Below are positions 36,601 to 47,341 of a stretch of 64,000 bases of DNA, piece after piece. A program made the translations under genes and the position numbers. The notes under the pieces are model-generated. The model was not told the origin of the DNA, did not search any database, and worked only from the letters and a program-made list of their open reading frames with translations. This DNA comes from Mantis religiosa (taxonomy: Eukaryota; Arthropoda; Insecta; Mantodea; Mantidae), in assembly GCA_030765055.1 (NCBI GenBank), contig CM060953.1, positions 73,507,336 to 73,571,335 of the forward strand, in the 5' to 3' direction. Position 1 is the stretch's first letter, and each line of letters begins with the position of its first letter.

Positions 36601-37810
36601 GCAATTTTTACAGCCCTTGTAGCAGTAAAAAGACGTGACATACACAACTGCAGTCTTCAAGATCGTCTCGTTGCTTCACCACACGTAAACAAAAGAAATC
36701 ACTATGGTACACTTCAAATGTGCACTGTCGCAATAACCAGCACACAACTCACACAACTACACAACTGACAACTGACTAGCAACTGACCCCTCTTTAACAC
36801 TTTGCAGGGTTTTTATACCTCCAGTCATTGTTCTAGAATGCAGTTGATCGTTCTATAACAATCGAGACGCAACGAGAGAAAGACGAAACTATCCAGATAT
36901 ATCTGTGTGTTTCGCTCTCTGTTTCTTTCTCTCTCGGCAAGCTTCTAGCTCTGCGTGCCACTATTTGTCTCTTTCTTTCCTGCCCGCGCGCCACTCTCTG
37001 TATTTGCGGCAGCTTCAACGAAAAAATTTGATGGGTGACAATCATTCCAAAGAACGCCGATTAAAGCGACATGGCTTCACCATAGCATGCGGGCATGACA
37101 GATAACTTTAAGGAACTTTATTGCAACGCACCCAAGTATTTGTCCGGAAATCAAAATTATGTTTAAAGATACCTTAAAGACGCCTCTTGCCTTTCCTCCT
37201 ACTTAAATCTTACCCGCCAGCCTACAAATCCTACATCACGTCACTTCGTGATACATGCCTGTTATACCTCGGGCTGTCCCTCAGCCTTCCATTCTCCGTT
37301 GGTTTGGTTTGGAAGCAAATCTATATTATTTATTTAGTACATTTTCGTCTACCGCTTAAATTATAGCATTTTGCCAAAACTATGCAAGATTTCTTCTGTA
37401 TAATAAAAATGACTTTGCTGGGTTTTCCCAATAAATTCCTGATATACATTTAATTTATAATGTTAATTTCTATAATATATGGTATCTAAATCAACATATT
37501 TTGAGTAATTTTTGAGAAATTTGAGACATATTGAAAAATTTTCTATGTAATAAGTCATTTGGGTGTAGGGTTTACTTTTTTGGCCTTTGCGAAACACACA
37601 CCATTGAGGTTTATTTCCGAAGAAATTTCAGTATCGAAGTTTTGGGTAGAATCTATGTTCTATGTTTAATGTAGGCTATGGAAACGATAAAGCAGCATAA
37701 GGAAAGTGTAACTATAACGTGAATAGAAGTTTCATTTCTGCCATTAACGGAGTTTTCGTCTTTTCTTTGTACAGAGCACAGTGCTGTTCAATTACATCCT
37801 CTCCCCTTAT
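33640..37810. other. Long stretch without recognisable gene
   Basis: AT-rich throughout with no long frame. At 34835-34855 a CGCACCCTGTATATA block looks like a lone Tc1/mariner terminus, but no partner was found. Positions 36700-36830 contain a cluster of CAACTGAC/CACAACT-type short repeats just before a GGTTTTTATACC sequence, which could be the edge of an old element. None of this is strong enough to annotate separately. Confidence 0.4.
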
Positions 37811-37813
37811 TAA

Positions 37814-38055
37814 CCCGCTTCGGCAGCGTAGATGGTAGCATACCTGCCTCACGTCCAAGAGGTCCCGAGTTCGAATCTCGGTCAGGGTGAGATACCTGGA
37901 TAAGGTTTTTCCAGGATTTTCCCCTATCCTTCAAGACTAATGTCAGGTAACTCTAAGCTCCATGGACCCTGGAGTCATTTGAGCCTAATTTCACCCAATT
38001 CATTCACCGTCTAATATGACATAACGTTGGAGGACGTAAATTACGAAAAAAAACT
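37814..38055 (+). repeat. Family A SINE with short A tail
   Basis: Full unit: head CCCGCTTCGGCAGCGTAGATGG, B box GAGTTCGAATCTCGG, body GATAAGGTTTTTCCAGG, tail block TAACGTTGGAGGACGTAAATT, then an A-rich tail. Confidence 0.92.
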
Positions 38056-38197
38056 TAACCAGAAGGCCATGTGAAATTATTACAACACATATTCAGTAGC
38101 ATAACAATACTGTAAACACCCTTACAGTTTTAATTTGCCATAAACAGGATATATTCTTGTGAATTCATCTTAGGAAAATGAAACAGGAAATTCTTTT

Positions 38198-38560
38198 GGG
38201 CCATTGCTAAGTGGTTAGACCGCTTACCTCTCAACAGGATGGCCCGGGTTCGATCCCAAGTGAGCGCAAAGTGAGACATTTGGTGGAGGACAACTAGTAC
38301 TGGAACGGTTTTCTCCGGTTCTTCCGGTTTCCCCCGTCAGCATTCCACCAGTTGCTCCATCATATTTATCATTCATCTCTCCTGCATATATACCATCCAC
38401 TTCCTTCACCTTCAGCTATTGGGCTGATCACACAACCTGATTCTCTATCGGATCCAAAGCTTCGGTTATTCAGGCCCGACCTTAAAAAAAGAATAGAGGT
38501 ACAAGGATCCCCTAATACAATGATAGTGGTACAACTAGGGAAGTTAAGGATGTAGAAGAA
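38198..38560 (+). repeat. Family B-like SINE, variant 3' end
   Basis: The head is GGGCCATTGCTAAGTGGTTAG and the B box GGGTTCGATCCCAAG, followed by GGTGGAGGACAACTAG and CCGGTTTCCCCC. The 3' part after 38400 lacks the CACCGCCTGCGGTGCC block of the 21.4-kb copy. It has instead a GGATCCAAAGCTTCGG segment and an AAGAAGAAGG end. The 51.5-kb copy belongs with this variant. Confidence 0.75.
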
Positions 38561-38749
38561 GAAGGATAAATTCTTATCTAGAATTTTACTCTTGATTTTG
38601 TTAAAATTAACTTGTGTTTTGCTGCTTTTTATTCTCTATAGGAACTGTGCATGCATGATAAGTGTATTTTGCCAAAGAAATTCTATATAGAGATTCCGTT
38701 GAGAATAAAGAGTTAGGTATCATGAACCACATACTTTCTGGAGTAAAGT

Positions 38750-38751
<2 letters not shown>

Positions 38752-38787
<36 letters not shown>

Positions 38788-38819
38788 GTGTGTGTCTGTG
38801 TGTGTATGCGCGCGCGCGT
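38752..38819. repeat. (GT)n microsatellite with (GC) end
   Basis: GT units with a few substitutions, ending GCGCGCGCG. It lies close to the expected 3' end of the LINE fragment on the minus strand. Confidence 0.95.
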
Positions 38820-38869
38820 CTTTGTACATTTGTCTGTTTTTCATAATTTAAATATTTGTAGGGGTGGCC

Positions 38870-39449
38870 CCACACCCGCCGCCCCCCGGTGACGATCATC
38901 CTCAGAGGCTACATCTTCTCCCCATGCACATGCTGTTAAGACTAAGATGCAGTAAGAGGCAGGGCAAGGAGGGTGCTTGTTAGTATAGTGCATGCGTTGG
39001 TGTTGGGTTCCGCTGAGCACCCGGTTAGTAAGGGGCATTACCAGCCTGATAGCATGTGCGAGCAGGCGTAGGCGGAACTGTTGGCTTCTACCCATACTGA
39101 AGTATGAGTAGAACCCAGTTAGTAAAGCGAGATAGTAAGAAGGCAAAGTTTGTTAACAGGAGTTTGAGTGTCGGACTGACTGACTGTGACTTGTACGATC
39201 TTGGTGTTTAAAGTGTTTTAAGTGTTTAAAGTACTGACCGGACTGCATGCATCGTGCTGAGTATCAGTGTTTCATGGTGGGGGTGGGGTTGGTTTCATGC
39301 GTGAGCGTCCTTTTAGGGTGGTTACCTGATATGTTCTATTTACCAAGCAGGTGTCAATTTCGGCAGGTGTTATGTTTGCGTGAGGTTGGTGGATGGTCCT
39401 TTGGTGTTCTTCTGGAAGAGAATTTAAAAAGTTAACATTGGTTATTGTG
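38870..39449 (-). mobile_element. 3' part of a Jockey-clade LINE, continued beyond an insertion
   Basis: On the minus strand this follows the RT C-terminal coding at 40976-41460 once the SINE cluster is removed. It contains the end of a short open frame (NSLPEEHQRTIHQPHANITP) and then non-coding sequence toward the GT repeat. I infer it is the 3' end of the same LINE because the same 14-bp sequence ends it on one side and begins the other part. Confidence 0.5.
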
Positions 39450-39478
39450 GAATTTTGAGTCAGACTGAAAAATTCAAT

Positions 39479-39549
39479 GCCATAGCCGGGATTTGAACCA
39501 CGCATCTTCTGGTTTCCGTCCAGCCGCACTACCATTGTGCTACTATGGC
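39479..39549 (-). repeat. tRNA-like head of family D unit 1
   Basis: A 71-nt tRNA-like fold: a 7-bp acceptor stem GCCATAG/CTATGGC (one base changed here) and a D stem GCAC/GTGC. It also has an anticodon stem with about 4 pairs around ACGGAAA and the B box GGTTCAAATCC. The T stem has two mismatches and position 33 is C instead of T, so it is not a working tRNA. Confidence 0.75.
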
Positions 39550-39791
39550 TAACGTGCCGATATGACATTAAATTCTCCAACTGACTCGTATTTTCCCGGT
39601 AAACCACTTAGGAGTTCTCATAAACACATGAGACAACTACCTTAATGGCGACTTACTAATTGTAAGTACTTTAAGGCCCGGGCTTTATAGTTAACCACTA
39701 TTAGGTTAATTAATGGAAATTAATTATTCTTTCACACTGGCCGTGTGTAGGCTAAATTGTGGAAACGTTGAGTCAGACTGAAAAATTCAAT

Positions 39792-39862
39792 GCCATAGCC
39801 GGGATTTGAACCACGGGTCTTCTGGTTTCCGTCCAGCCGCACTACCATTGTGCTACTATGGC
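39792..39862 (-). repeat. tRNA-like head of family D unit 2
   Basis: Same fold as unit 1, with an intact 7-bp acceptor pairing. Closest in feel to tRNA-Gln/Glu (CACAATGGTAGTGC, CCAGAAGA-CCG), by inference. Confidence 0.75.
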
Positions 39863-40104
39863 CAACGTGCCGATATGACATTAAATTCTCCAACTAACTC
39901 GTATTTTCCCGGTAAACCACTTAGGAGTTCTCATAAACACATGAGACAACTACCTTAATGGCGACTTACTACTTGTAAGTACTTTAAGGCCCGGGCTTTA
40001 TAGTTAACCACTATTAGGTTAATTAATGGAAATTAATTATTCTTTCACACTGGCCGTGTGTAGGCTAAATTGTGGAAACGTTGAGTCAGACTGAAAAATT
40101 CAAT

Positions 40105-40175
40105 GCCATAGCCGGGATTTGAACCACGGGTCTTCTGATTTCCGTCCAGCCGCACTACCATTGTGCTACTATGGC
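40105..40175 (-). repeat. tRNA-like head of family D unit 3
   Basis: Third minus-oriented copy. It differs from unit 2 by one base near the anticodon arm. Confidence 0.75.
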
Positions 40176-40501
40176 CAACGTGCCGATATGACATTAAATT
40201 CTCCAACTGACTCGTATTTTCCCGGTAAACCACTTAGGAGTTCTCATAAACACATGAGACAACTACCTTAATGGCGACTTACTACTTGTAAGTACTTTAA
40301 GGCCCGGGCTTTATAGTTAACCACTATTAGGTTAATTAATGGAAATTAATTATTCTTTCACACTGGCCGTGTGTAGGCTAAATTGTGGAAATTAGTAAGT
40401 CGCCATTAAGGTAGTTGTCTCATGTGTTTATGAGAACTCCTAAGTGGTTTACCGGGAAAATACGAGTCAGTTGGAGAATTTAATGTCATATCGGCACGTT
40501 G

Positions 40502-40572
40502 GCCATAGTAGCACAATGGTAGTGCGGCTGGACGGAAACCAGAAGATCCGTGGTTCAAATCCCGGCTATGGC
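40502..40572 (+). repeat. tRNA-like head of family D unit 4 (inverted orientation)
   Basis: First plus-oriented copy, downstream of the orientation switch. It reads AGATCCGTGGTTCAAATCCC across the B box. Confidence 0.75.
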
Positions 40573-40814
40573 ATTGAATTTTTCAGTCTGACTCAACGTT
40601 TCCACAATTTAGCCTACACACGGCCAGTGTGAAAGAATAATTAATTTCCATTAATTAACCTAATAGTGGTTAACTATAAAGCCCGGGCCTTAAAGTACTT
40701 ACAAGTAGTAAGTCGCCATTAAGGTAGTTGTCTCATGTGTTTATGAGAACTCCTAAGTGGTTTACCGGGAAAATACGAGTTAGTTGGAGAATTTAATGTC
40801 ATATCGGCACGTTG

Positions 40815-40885
40815 GCCATAGTAGCACAATGGTAGTGCGGCTGGACGGAAACCAGAAGACCCGTGGTTCAAATCCCGGCTATGGC
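40815..40885 (+). repeat. tRNA-like head of family D unit 5
   Basis: Second plus-oriented copy, exactly 313 bp after unit 4. Its host unit is cut at 40961 by the right target duplication. Confidence 0.75.
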
Positions 40886-40975
40886 ATTGAATTTTTCAGT
40901 CTGACTCAACGTTTCCACAATTTAGCCTACACACGGCCAGTGTGAAAGAATAATTAATTTCCATTGGTTATTGTG

Positions 40976-41460
40976 TTTGGAGTGTGTGGAATAGGTGTAC
41001 GGCTATTTCTATGGCTTGGAAGGAGTTGGTAAGTGATCTGTCAAAAAGTTGTAGTGGTCGTCTGTGCTTGAGTTGTCCAGTGTCATAGTCACCTAGATGC
41101 TGGATAAGGATGTTTGTGTTTTGTGGTAGTTTGTCGTACAAGTCGGAGGCAAGTCTCTTGATGAATTCTTCTGTTGTATGTGTTCGGAGTTCGTCATCTA
41201 ATTGGTCAGCAGGGGCAAACCGTGGCACTTTGGTAATGCTGCGTAGAATTCTATTTTGAAAAGTTTGGAGGGACTTGTGGTTTGGTGCAGCGTAGCCCCA
41301 TACAGGGGAGGCATAGGTGAGAATGGGCCGAATGAGTGTTTGTAGAGGGTTAGTCCAAGTGCGAGTTGTGGAGGTTGATAAGTGGATAAAGTCTGCTGAG
41401 CTGTCCTTGCACTTTCTGTTTAATGCAACAGCGCGATTAAACAAAGTTGGTTGGTACCAG
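40976..41460 (-). pseudogene. Jockey-clade LINE reverse transcriptase, C-terminal fragment
   Basis: The minus-strand open frame has LQTLIRPILTYASPVWGYAA, then LQTFQNRILRSITKVPRF, EEFIKRLASDLYDKLPQN and HRRPLQLFDRSLTNSF. The 'LIRPxLTYAxPVWGxAAxxxxxxLQxFQNxxLR' block is the classic thumb/C-terminal region of Jockey-type ORF2. About 158 codons remain open. The catalytic RT domain (FADD box) is lost by 5' truncation at about 41460. The SINE cluster lies just downstream of the last coding residues, so the original stop has been displaced. A separate RT fragment of the same clade lies at 62474-62776. Confidence 0.88.
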
Positions 41461-41464
41461 TGTA

Positions 41465-42428
41465 GCCATTAAAGTTCCATATTTTCTGAAGATAAGTTCC
41501 GAAGATTTTAAGGAATTCGTTATTTTTCCCAAAATTGTTATTTGTAAAACAAATGTATCTAATGATTTTTATTCAGTGCCGTTTTAAAAGATATTTGCAG
41601 GCAAATATAATGTATATCTTGAACTTACTTACTTACTTACTACTTGTCCGTGGGGTTTTCAGTAGAAGAATTTGATATAACCTGAAAATATAAGAGATGA
41701 ATGAAAACTTACCACACAAAAAATGTTGCTCTCAGTAAAGTTCAAAACATTTTGTCAAATACGTCTTTGCGACATTAACCATTTCCGACATATCCTTTCC
41801 TTGTTGTCAATGATGTCGTTTTTCTCAGTCATCAAGCACTGAAGCCTTCTGACATATTCCACTTCCAAGAAAGAGTGTGGTATATCTAGTTATTCAAGTT
41901 GGTATATAACGGGGGAATAATGATACTCAGAATTATGCTTCCAGCTGCGACATTTAATTAATTTTCTTTTGTTATGTTATGCTTTTTCTAGCGTAATTTG
42001 TTTGGTTATGAAAGAGGAGGCAAATGAGGGCGGTCATCTCGACAAACCGCCAACAACATTAAGGTAATTATATTGCCAAGTAGGGGGGGAGGAAGACAAG
42101 TATTGCGGCTGGAGACGTCGGGGTGCGGTTTTCCTTTCTGTTGCCCCGGACCCTGGAGCCAGCCTCCCAGATCGATATACAATGCCACCACTTTAAGTGT
42201 GTCGTCCCCACATAAACAAATTATTGAATTACATCGCCACCAACACGTGCTTAAACATATACTGAGAGCGCTGCCATCTTTATATGTTGTCCTAGCAATG
42301 CTTCTTACTGCGCATTTGTATTCTAAAAAAGGAATTGGGAAGTTCTACCAAAGTGGTATCATATATTGTCATTAAGTGGAGATCTTCAAATTAATTAGGC
42401 AACTTTATACAGTTCACCAAAACAACAA
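41465..42428. other. No recognisable gene; short (ACTT)n
   Basis: A short ACTT tetranucleotide repeat occurs at about 41625-41643. A GC-richer patch at 42070-42180 has a 100-codon frame without recognised motif. Confidence 0.5.
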
Positions 42429-42431
42429 ATA

Positions 42432-42485
42432 GCCCGCTTCTATAGCATAGGTGGTAGTGTGCCTCACATTCCAGATTCCCGTCGA
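42432..42485 (+). repeat. Family A SINE head fragment
   Basis: AGCCCGCTTCTATAGCATAGG with GTGCCTCACATTCCAGA matches the first 50 bp of family A. The rest is gone. Confidence 0.55.
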
Positions 42486-42489
42486 TATA

Positions 42490-43030
42490 AAATATCATGA
42501 AGATCTCTCTAGCATCAGTGTTTATTCCAAGCCTGCTCGGCAAGCAGAATTAAAATTTTTAAATCAAGTTTTATTGATTTAGTACTTGATATTAAATGTT
42601 AAAAATATGCCGGTCACGTACATATTAATTCAATTATCATGAAATAAATATTTTCATCAGTTTTAGATTTATGAATATATATAAGAGACGGAACGCTCCA
42701 TTGGTCTGTTCTCTTTGCTAGCTAGACGCAAAGTGAGTTGGCGTGACGCGATATACGGTTCTGTATTTTAGTTCAAAATCTGCCTGTTAGACAACCACTG
42801 CTTTCAAATCAATCTTCATTTATTTACCATGTTTTTACTTTTGGTTTATTACAGTGACTGTTGCCATTTATATTCTCATTATCAGTTATCTTTCTTCTTT
42901 TCTATTAATGGTAATGTATTAATGTCTCTTTTAATCTGCCTCTAAAATTTTACCTTCCTTATTTAATGTAACGTTATACTGATTACGTCAAATAAAATCT
43001 CTTACTAGGATCATCACATTAATTTCAGCT
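42490..43030. other. No recognisable gene
   Basis: AT-rich spacer. Confidence 0.5.
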
Positions 43031-43033
43031 TCA

Positions 43034-43195
43034 TCCCAATCTCGGTCGGGGTGAGTTATCTAGGTAAGGCTTTCTGTGAGGCTTTTTCCTTTTCCTGATA
43101 GATGAATGTCGTGTAACTCTAAGCTGTTTGGATCCTGAGCTCATTTGAGCATAACTTTATGAATTTTAACAATCTTACTTTATGACCTAATAGAT
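43034..43195 (+). repeat. Family A SINE body fragment
   Basis: It begins within the B box (CCCAATCTCGGTCGGGGTGAG). It keeps the GTAACTCTAAGCT and CTGAGCTCATTTGAGCAT blocks and decays after 43160. The head fragment at 42432 is about 550 bp upstream on the same strand; a disrupted single copy is possible but unproven. Confidence 0.7.
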
Positions 43196-43283
43196 TAAAG
43201 GCCATTAGTTAAAACAAAATAAAGAAATCATTTTGATTAATAAAGTGTACCCCTCTTACTGTGTTATATAGAGTGCCTTATAC

Positions 43284-43369
43284 TTCACTGGTGGCCAGCC
43301 GGCCGAGCTTCTGAGGCGGCAGCGTGCCTTCTGGTGCAGTTGCCACCAGACTGGCTGGCCAACAGTGAA
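43284..43369. repeat. 86-bp palindromic element
   Basis: The ends are TTCACTGGTGGCCAGCC and, in reverse, TTCACTGTTGGCCAGCC: 17 bp with one mismatch. The centre contains a second small hairpin (TGGTG ... CCACCA). It is GC-rich in an AT-rich setting. No second copy is seen in the window. Confidence 0.6.
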
Positions 43370-43371
43370 AA

Positions 43372-45700
43372 ATAGGGCAATGAATTTGTGAAGAAAAGCA
43401 GTAGCCTTAGATACTGATTATCAGTCTTTAAGTCTTCACAAATATAACTGACACAGGCACTACCTTAAGTGATCCTTAGAAAGTTAATTATATAAATATG
43501 TAGCCATACTTGAAAAAATCAGTTTATCACTCTTTAGGATTCAAGTTCTCTTAAGGCTTAATTAATACAAATGGATGAAAACAAATTTACTATTTATAAA
43601 CATTTTGAACGACTTTAAAGATCTGAATTCACACTAATGCACTAAGTATAGATGATATTCAAAAGCTTATTGAAAATATTAAGTACTCTGTGGAAATTAA
43701 CAATCAAGTGGGAGAGCCAAAAAGGAGTGTATATACATTATAAAAGCAAGCAGTCTCCGTAACGTTTGGTCAGCGTTCTGACAAATGCTGACAAACTCTA
43801 CAGCATCATTTATAGTATCCGTAGACCTATATAAGTAAAAGTTTAAATCAAAACTAAATTTTACTATACCGCGACGTACCAACACATAAATGACAGTGAT
43901 ATAGGTGCGCAGTTCACATGTGATATAAATTTTATCAGAGAAGCTAATATGCAATTACCATCTCACCAACGCAATGTTTTTTTTTTTAAGGTTTCTTTCT
44001 ATATTCGTTTTGAATTTCACTGTGTGTGCATTTCACTTTGAATTAGTTTGTGGGCGATTTTAAGTTGTCTACGCCAGTGTCAGCCAAAACAAGGTTCTAC
44101 CTATATTATCAGCGAGCGAAGGGTCTTCCTGCTATGGGATCTCAGCTAAGATTTCAGTGAAAAGCATGAGGCAATTGGGGCGAGGTAGGGGGTGTAGTAA
44201 CTGTCAGCGAAAGAATTGTGGGGTAAGAGGAATGTGGCTTCTGCTTTGTACCTACATGGTGGTAAGTTACAAAGCTTTCAGTACATATCTTATCTAAATT
44301 CCCCGATACCGTGTAATGTGTAACCGCAGTATCAGGCAGCGATTAGGAGGCGGCGAATTAATCGAAATCAGATAATTAAAAAAGAAGATAATTAATAAAA
44401 ATGTTTTTCTAAACTAATATAAAAATATTGTTATATTAGTATGAAATTGGAATGGATAGAGTAATGATTAAAATAGCGGTTGACTTAAAGAATAAGAAGG
44501 GAAGAATATAATTTAATATAACATATACTGGCATCCAGGCAAGAAAGATAAAATATTCTTGTAAAAATCTGTACACGTCGGAGAGACAGAAGGGAAGGAC
44601 CGTTACCTTCTTTGTGCTAGGAAAAGTTCAATGTCTGAGAACTATAGTATACTTTCAGCTAGGAATGTGTCGGGACAAAGGGGCTTTCAAAATGCAGTTG
44701 GGCATGAACGCTAAAGGGATTTACTTCGCTATTTGATAACGATGTATCCGTTACAAACAACTCAGGGTAGGCGTTCCCCAACTATGGGTAGGCGGAACGT
44801 CAATGAGTTAAATGAGTTTTGCAAACCAATGAAAAAATTCGAAATAAATGAGAAACCAATAATAATGTAAGATTTGAGAAGGGTGAGCTAGTTTGTTCAT
44901 GTGATAAAGTTAGAGAGGGGATCAGAATAAGGTTCGAACTGAATCGTGAAGTAAGAAAAATTTACTTAAAAGGTGATACTACGACAGGAAGGACGTGTTC
45001 ATGCGCGTTAAGCAGAGAAGCGAAGATTTATAAGTCTGAAATGTAGGGAAGTTAAGAATAGCGCATCCAGCGTAAGTGGAAGCAGCATTAGAAGTTTTTT
45101 AGAGCAAAGTAGTTGCCATACAAAGAAGAAATAGAAACCGTGCGGAAGTAACTTTAAACAAGTAATCCAGGGTTTTAAGAAAAAATTGAATTTATGTTAA
45201 GAATTTTAATAACAGGTTGTCACCGATCCAAGCCAATAAGCTAACTTAGTAGGAATTAAACCAAATAATTCTACAACAAAGTGTTATTAATACGACTGAG
45301 TAGCCAACAACCACTAAAATCCATTTCCTACAACCATTCATCTGAGGATAAGAGAACTCATAGCTCCAATTAGAACCCAATCAATTTATAACACTGGTAT
45401 GCGGGTTTGCCGCAAACGCCATGCGCTTGTAATACAACATATATACTTAAGGCACTGGTTCATATTCTCTAAATGTAAATAAAGTCAGAAGAGATAAGTA
45501 AATTGAACAAAATATAAACTAATACTATTTATTAAAGAAATTTTATCATACATAAACGAAGGTTCCTGAAATGGTATTGCAAATTTTAAATGGTTAAACA
45601 TAAGTCACAATGTATTTACATAATTGTATTGATTTATTTTAGGTTATACCTATATAAACCAGAAAATGTCCCATTTATCATCATCATCATTATCATCATC
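43372..45700. other. No recognisable gene
   Basis: AT-rich. Positions 44300-45230 are unusually purine-rich on the plus strand, but no frame there is open for more than a few dozen codons. Nothing recognised. Confidence 0.45.
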
Positions 45701-45705
45701 ATCAC

Positions 45706-45936
45706 GCCCGCCTCTGTAGCGTGGTGGTAGAGTGTCTGCCGCACGTTCAAGAGGTCCCGAGTTCGAATCTCGGTCAGGGTGAGTTACCTGGATAAGGTTG
45801 TTTCCGGGGTTTTCCCTTATCCTGAAAGACATATGTCGGGTAACTCTAAGCTCCATGGACCCCGGACACATTTGACTATCATTTCACCCATTCCAATCAT
45901 CGTCCGATAAGACTTAAAGTTGGAGGACGTAAATTA

Positions 45937-45967
<31 letters not shown>
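45706..45967 (+). repeat. Family A SINE, full length with long A tail
   Basis: The best-preserved copy: head GCCCGCCTCTGTAGCGTGG, B box GAGTTCGAATCTCGG, body, tail block GTTGGAGGACGTAAATTAC and about 29 A residues. It sits in a (ATC)n-type tract, with TATCATCAT-like sequence on both sides, so a target duplication cannot be told from the repeat. Confidence 0.95.
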
Positions 45968-45969
<2 letters not shown>

Positions 45970-45970
<1 letters not shown>

Positions 45971-46435
45971 CATCATTATTATCATTATTGTTGTTTTTGG
46001 TATTTCGAGCCAATATGTAAACATAAGCACTATTTGAAAGTGTAATGCGATATTTTTTTTACATTTTCTATGGATATTCTCTTATATTATGTCACTATGA
46101 CCTTTTAGCATATCTGTTCATTGATGCAGTGAAATACACAAAGTAATAGAAGGAGCCACTATGTGTCAGTGAATGATTCTCTTTGTGCAGTATAATTTTC
46201 TTTTATATGTGTCCCAAAAAGATAAGTGCGGAACTTCTTTCAGTAGATACTCATAGTGTTTTAAAGGATTTTGCTAAGTTGCTTGATACAGTGGTAATAT
46301 AAGTTCTGGTGGTGCAAGAAAATTACATTTTCTTGAAAAGGTAAGTGAAGTTTGTAACAAATTATTGTATATTATTGTAATACCCCTGCTTTGTTTCTCG
46401 AATGTTGGGAGTAACTGCTATTGAAATATTTTTAA
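45970..46435. other. No recognisable gene
   Basis: AT-rich spacer. Confidence 0.5.
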
Positions 46436-46437
46436 CG

Positions 46438-46762
46438 CTGGCGCGACAGTCCTAAGAGGGCCAAGACCTACCAACCCGACTGCCGGCCTCACGCCTATTT
46501 ACGCAAGGCAGAGGTGGGTGATCATCCAACCGATACGGGGAGATGCGATCAGCATGTTGGTATTGCCCAGCCGGAACGTTGGTTTCTGTGACCAGAGCCG
46601 CTTACCTTTCGTAAGCTCCTCACTTTCCTCACGATGCTGAGTGGGCACTGGTCCTATACCCGGGACTTAAAATGCGCACCCTATGGGTGGGATCGAACCC
46701 GGGCCGCTTTTTGTGGTCAAGGACCAAGGCATGCTTTCTTAGCCCACTACACCCCGGCGCAG
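46438..46762 (-). repeat. Family C tRNA-derived SINE, near full length
   Basis: In reverse it begins CGCCGGGGTGTAGTGGGCTAAG (A-box region) and has GGGTTCGATCCCACCC (B box). It then has GTGCCCACTCAGCATCGTGAGG, shared with 15461-15604, and ends near GGCCCTCTTAGGACTGTCGC. It is much more GC-rich than its flanks. About 325 bp, no clear A tail. Confidence 0.75.
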
Positions 46763-46764
46763 GG

Positions 46765-47245
46765 CAATGAAGTATTCCCATTGCTTATTTTTTAGTTTGG
46801 GAGCATAACTTATACTACAGTTGTGCAGGTTACGTAATAATTGAAACCAAAAGTGATGAAACTCAATAATTCTGTAAAACAGCACTAGTAATACGCAATT
46901 GTTTTCACACCAAGTCTTCGAAATAAGCAATCCCTCAATTATTTAAAGTACAGGTCACAAAATATATTCGGCAGAAAAGTATTAAATATATTTACAATGA
47001 ACTATTAAGGGATAAAATATTGTGGCAAACTGACAAAGTGCAGTACTTGGAATTTTGAAATATTGAAAAGAACAGCAGCAAGTAGTTATTAATAATTGAT
47101 GTCACAGATAAGTATATTTGGCCCTAACTCCATAATATATTCAGATATTTGTCCTGAGGTAAGCTTCCGCTTATCTCTTGTTCTTGCTATTACACAAAAA
47201 TATTGCGAATAAAAAGGATATAAGACCTGAAGCTTTCCTGGCGAC
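46765..47245. other. No recognisable gene
   Basis: AT-rich spacer. Confidence 0.5.
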
Positions 47246-47296
47246 GAATGCGCTCACTTTCTTCTCGGGCAGCCAGCCAGGTGAAAAGATCATTAG

Positions 47297-47341
47297 ATAT
47301 CAACGTTTCGGGAGTGTGCATCTCTCCCATCATCAGGATAT
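47297..47341 (-). ncRNA. Hammerhead-ribozyme-like motif in Penelope 3' region
   Basis: On the minus strand: ATATC, then the core CTGATGA, a T, the stem GGGAG/CTCCC around AGATGCACA, then GAAA, C-G, TT and GATAT. ATATC pairs with GATAT as stem I, and GGGAG/CTCCC forms stem II. Helix III is reduced to a C-G next to the A-U, with no loop, as reported for dimer-acting hammerheads of Penelope-like elements. One extra nucleotide (T) separates CTGATGA from stem II, which may weaken activity. The self-cleaving function is inferred. Confidence 0.55.

Larger units (their letters stand above)
39436..40975. mobile_element. Inverted tandem cluster of family D SINE units with 14-bp target duplication
   Basis: CATTGGTTATTGTG stands at 39436-39449 and again at 40962-40975, bracketing 1512 bp. 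Inside, three units run in minus orientation (from 39457, 39770 and 40083; period exactly 313 bp), ending at 40390 in GGCTAAATTGTGGAA. From 40391 the orientation flips: one complete unit and about 255 bp of another follow (period again 313 bp). Units differ by only a few bases. One target duplication around the whole cluster implies a single insertion of a multimer, or rearrangement after insertion. Confidence 0.93.

Noticed and set aside
36700..37100. Promoter or LTR of an element
   Set aside because: Short CAACTGAC-like repeats and a TATA-like sequence are present, but no second copy, no TG...CA ends and no coding region follow.
40045..40632. Repeated 62-codon frames starting MVYRENTSQLENLMSYRH
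   Set aside because: They are translations of the repetitive SINE unit and its flank in every copy, not protein genes.
39457..40967. CRISPR-like or satellite array; tRNA gene cluster
   Set aside because: The units are 313 bp without spacers, occur in both orientations, and are bracketed by one target duplication. The tRNA-like parts have T-stem mismatches and no T at position 33, so they are SINE heads, not tRNA genes.
45706..45871. Frames reading MCPGSMELRVTRH and the like
   Set aside because: Antisense translations of family A SINEs; the same peptide type appears wherever the SINE occurs.
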